Source: JAJPKK01 sp963787675
GTDB lineage: Bacteria > Pseudomonadota > Alphaproteobacteria > Rhizobiales > Xanthobacteraceae
NCBI GenBank assembly: GCA_963787675.1
Contig: CAWBDV010000010.1
Coordinates: 310,001-374,000, forward strand
Direction of reading: 5' to 3'
Length of the DNA stretch: 64,000 nucleotides
Shown: positions 61,886 through 64,000 of the stretch, piece by piece
Layout of the letters: each line of letters begins with the position of its first letter
How positions within the stretch are numbered: the stretch's first letter is position 1
Notes under the pieces: generated by a model
What the model was told of the DNA's origin: nothing
Databases searched by the model: none
Seen by the model: only the letters and a program-made list of their open reading frames with translations
Made by a program: the position numbers and the translations under genes

Positions 61886-62590
61886 GTGCCGTCGCGGCGT
61901 ATGGCGGACGTCATGGCGTCGTCCGCGAATGAAATCCGCGATCCGATCCTGCCGGCCGAGTTTACGGCCGCGCTGTTTCGCGAGGCGCGTCCCGTCACCC
62001 TCGACGCCGGGCAGACGCTGTTTCTCGCCGGCGATCCGTGCAACGGCTGCTACCGGGTGGTCGACGGCCTCCTAAAGGTCACGCTCGATCTTGTCTCCGG
62101 GCGCGAACGCATTCTCGCGGTGCTGGGACCGGGGGCGCTGGTCGGCGAACTGTCGGTCATCGACGGCACGCCCCGTTCGGCCTGCGTCGCCGCCATTCGC
62201 AAGACAACGCTGAAGTTCGTCAGCCGCGCCGCGTTCGATGCGTTCGGCGAAGCGCACCCCGCCATCTATCGCGGCATCGCAGCGGTGCTGGCGCGCCGTC
62301 TGCGCGACGTCAACGGCGCGCTGCTGGCGACGAGCTTCCTTTCGGTCAAAGGTCGCGCGGCGCGGACGCTGATCGTCCTAGCCGATGCGTTCGGCAAGGA
62401 CGTCGGCGCCGGCCGCATCCTGATCCGGCAGAAGGTGAGCCAGGCCGACATCGCCGCAATGGCAGGCGTCGCCCGCGAAAATCTGAGCCGTGTTCTTCAG
62501 GAATGGATGGACGGCAAACTGGTGACGAGGCTCGCCGGCTACTATTGCCTGGAAGACAAGGCCGCGATCGAACGGGAAGCGCGGCAATAG
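61886..62590 (+). CDS. Crp/Fnr-family transcriptional regulator
   Basis: Up to 234 residues (ATG at 61886; MADV at 61901 also possible). The cyclic-nucleotide-like beta roll is at residues 35-130 (GQTLFLAGDPCNGCYRVVDG, GPGALVGELSVIDGTPRSA), a dimer helix follows, and the helix-turn-helix is VSQADIAAMAGVARENLSRVL. The GELS-xx-xRSA phosphate-binding cassette is complete, which favours cAMP binding. Fnr-type Cys are absent. No direct target can be told; a repeat lies right after the stop. Confidence 0.9.
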   Translation: MPSRRMADVMASSANEIRDPILPAEFTAALFREARPVTLDAGQTLFLAGDPCNGCYRVVDGLLKVTLDLVSGRERILAVLGPGALVGELSVIDGTPRSACVAAIRKTTLKFVSRAAFDAFGEAHPAIYRGIAAVLARRLRDVNGALLATSFLSVKGRAARTLIVLADAFGKDVGAGRILIRQKVSQADIAAMAGVARENLSRVLQEWMDGKLVTRLAGYYCLEDKAAIEREARQ

Positions 62591-62600
62591 CGAGGCGCCG

Positions 62601-62675
62601 GTAGGGCGCAATAGCGCAGCGTATTGCGCCGTCGAGCCATCCAGAGGTGCAATACGCTGCGCTATTGCACCCTAC
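62601..62675. repeat. Dispersed repeat family F
   Basis: A 75-base palindrome: GTAGGGCGCAATAGCGCAGC and GCTGCGCTATTGCACCCTAC. It lies in the tail-to-tail gap between the Crp-type gene and the TRAP permease, where it may end transcription both ways. Confidence 0.8.
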
Positions 62676-62693
62676 GGGCTGCTGCGTCTTCGT

Positions 62694-63974
62694 TCACTTC
62701 CCGCTGCCGAGGAGGCCGAGCGAGATCCACGGCACGTAGCTGATCAAGAGGAGTGTCGCGAAGTTGATCAGCACGAACGGCACGACGCCGCGATAGATCG
62801 TGGCGAGCGGCTGATTGAAGATCGCCTGCGAGGCAAACAGGTTGAGCCCGAACGGCGGCGTGTACATGCCGATCGATAGATTGACGGCCATGATGATGCC
62901 GAAGTGGATGGCGTTGACGCCGGCCGCTTCGACGACCGGGAGCAACAGCGGCGTCAGGATCATGATCGCGGCCGGCGGCTCGAGAAAGCTGCCGACCATC
63001 AACAGGCCGAGATTGATGAGCAGCAGGATCTGCCACGGCGGCAAGTGCAGGCTGTTGATGTAGGCGACGATGTTTTGCGGAATGCCGCTGGTTGTGAGGA
63101 GCCACGAATAGATGCCCGCCGCCGTCACGATGATGAGGATCTGCGAGATCAGGAAGGCTGCGGATAGCGTAATGTTCCACAGGTCGCGCCAGCCGATGTC
63201 GCGATAGATGAACATGGTCACAACGATGGAATAGACGGCGGCGACCCCGGCAGCTTCGGTCGGCGTGAAGACGCCGCCGTAGATGCCGCCGAAAATGACG
63301 ACCGGGGTGATCAGCGCCCAGGACGCCTCCTTCGTCGCCTTCCAGATCGCCGCCAGCGACACTTTCTCGCCGACGCCGACTTTGCGGTTGCGCGAATACC
63401 AGATGACGTAAGTGGCGTCGACGGCCCCGATCAGCAGGCTCGGTACCACGCCGGCCGTGAACAGCGCGATCGCGGACTGCTGCGCCGACATGCCGTAAAG
63501 GATCATGGAGATCGACGGCGGGATCACGACGGCGATTGCCCCCGACGAGGCGATCAGGCTCACCGTGAAGCGGTCGTTGTAGCCGCCTTCCTTGAGTGCC
63601 GGATAAACGAGGCGGCCGACCGCGGCGACGGTGCCCACCGCGGTGTGCGACATCGCGCCGAAGAGTTCCGAGGAGACGATCGTAGTCACGGGGAGCGAGC
63701 CCCGCGCGCTGCCGGTGAGCGACGTCACCCACAAGATGACGCGGCGCGCGATGCCGCCCTGGCCCATGATCTCGCCCGCCAGGATGAAGAACGGAATCGC
63801 CAGCAGCGGAAAGTTGTCGAGGCTGCCGAACATGTTGGTCTGGATCACCGTCAACTGCACGTCGGCGACGAACAGGACGGCGATGAGCGAGGTGAGGAGC
63901 AGGATCAGATAGATCGGAAAGCCGAGGCACAGCAGGATGATCGGCAGAATGAAATAGATGAAGGTCGCTAGCAC
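62694..63974 (-). CDS. TRAP transporter large permease (DctM)
   Basis: At least 426 residues, about twelve membrane segments. Family phrases: FILAGEIMGQGGIARRVI, SELFGAMSHTAVGTVAAVG, ASSGAIAVVIPPSISMI and the C-terminal VGSFLEPPAAIMILTPLLLPVV. The given start is a GTG near the window edge, and the frame stays open to the end, so the true start may lie slightly outside. It is the ion-coupled permease of a TRAP system, for C4-dicarboxylates or related acids. The small permease and binding protein should be upstream, off the window. Confidence 0.92.
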   Translation of the reverse strand: MLATFIYFILPIILLCLGFPIYLILLLTSLIAVLFVADVQLTVIQTNMFGSLDNFPLLAIPFFILAGEIMGQGGIARRVILWVTSLTGSARGSLPVTTIVSSELFGAMSHTAVGTVAAVGRLVYPALKEGGYNDRFTVSLIASSGAIAVVIPPSISMILYGMSAQQSAIALFTAGVVPSLLIGAVDATYVIWYSRNRKVGVGEKVSLAAIWKATKEASWALITPVVIFGGIYGGVFTPTEAAGVAAVYSIVVTMFIYRDIGWRDLWNITLSAAFLISQILIIVTAAGIYSWLLTTSGIPQNIVAYINSLHLPPWQILLLINLGLLMVGSFLEPPAAIMILTPLLLPVVEAAGVNAIHFGIIMAVNLSIGMYTPPFGLNLFASQAIFNQPLATIYRGVVPFVLINFATLLLISYVPWISLGLLGSGK

Positions 63975-64000
63975 GATCGCGGCTTCCGAAATGAACTCGA

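Noticed and set aside
1..64000. tRNA or rRNA genes
   Set aside because: No T-loop/anticodon pattern or rRNA-like stretch was noticed on reading; a tRNAscan run would settle it.

Overview
The window is a high-GC chromosomal stretch from what looks like an alphaproteobacterium of the Hyphomicrobiales (Bradyrhizobium, Rhodopseudomonas, Pseudolabrys or Rhodoplanes type). The basis is codon and GC character, the complete urtABCDE-ureDABCEFG layout, a RibA with an extra N-terminal domain, isovaleryl-CoA dehydrogenase, and several families of GC-rich palindromic intergenic repeats of the kind these genomes carry. No rRNA, tRNA, CRISPR array, integrase or transposase was seen.

Layout. 1-3.8 kb: start of a maleylacetoacetate isomerase, a degenerate EAL protein, a MarR regulator and a polytopic membrane protein. 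3.9-10.5 kb: a glycan-type block with a GT2 membrane glycosyltransferase, a small secreted protein, two overlapping glycosyltransferase-like genes, and a very long OpgH-like glucosyltransferase fused to an FkbM methyltransferase through a dispersed repeat. 10.7-23.2 kb: a dispersed set of genes that may form a pterin- or riboflavin-precursor-derived pathway: an MDR dehydrogenase, a divergent 6-pyruvoyl-tetrahydropterin-synthase homologue, a GT4 glycosyltransferase, a methyltransferase, a RibD reductase domain, a broken UDP-glucose dehydrogenase and GTP cyclohydrolase II. It is interrupted by an aromatic-acid block (Pht5-like protein plus TphA2/TphA3-like oxygenase), a D-Ala-D-Ala carboxypeptidase and a secreted DGDG protein. 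23.2-32.8 kb: polysaccharide deacetylase, isovaleryl-CoA dehydrogenase, a GT2/GT-C pair, a membrane-fused spermidine-synthase-like protein and a PiT phosphate transporter.

32.9-41.3 kb: a CpxRA-like two-component system divergent from an RND permease, adaptor and outer-membrane lipoprotein operon; a tandem direct repeat between them is a candidate regulator site. 41.4-45.5 kb: a paralogue of the secreted DGDG protein, an aldo/keto reductase, a DMT transporter and a NitT/TauT-like binding protein. 45.6-58.1 kb, all on the minus strand: urea ABC transporter urtABCDE followed by urease ureDABC-EFG. Imported urea would be hydrolysed in the cytoplasm by UreABC after nickel loading by UreDEFG. Several junctions in this block carry repeats, and those next to ureF and ureD open long in-frame false N-terminal extensions. 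58.3-64 kb: a Fic protein with a palindromic operator candidate, a DapA-family aldolase, a His/Gly-rich secreted protein, a Crp/Fnr regulator and a TRAP large permease at the edge.

Caveat. Three otherwise canonical genes carry single-base frameshifts (ureC, the cpxR-like regulator, and ugd with about six). They may be true lesions or assembly indels; reads would decide.
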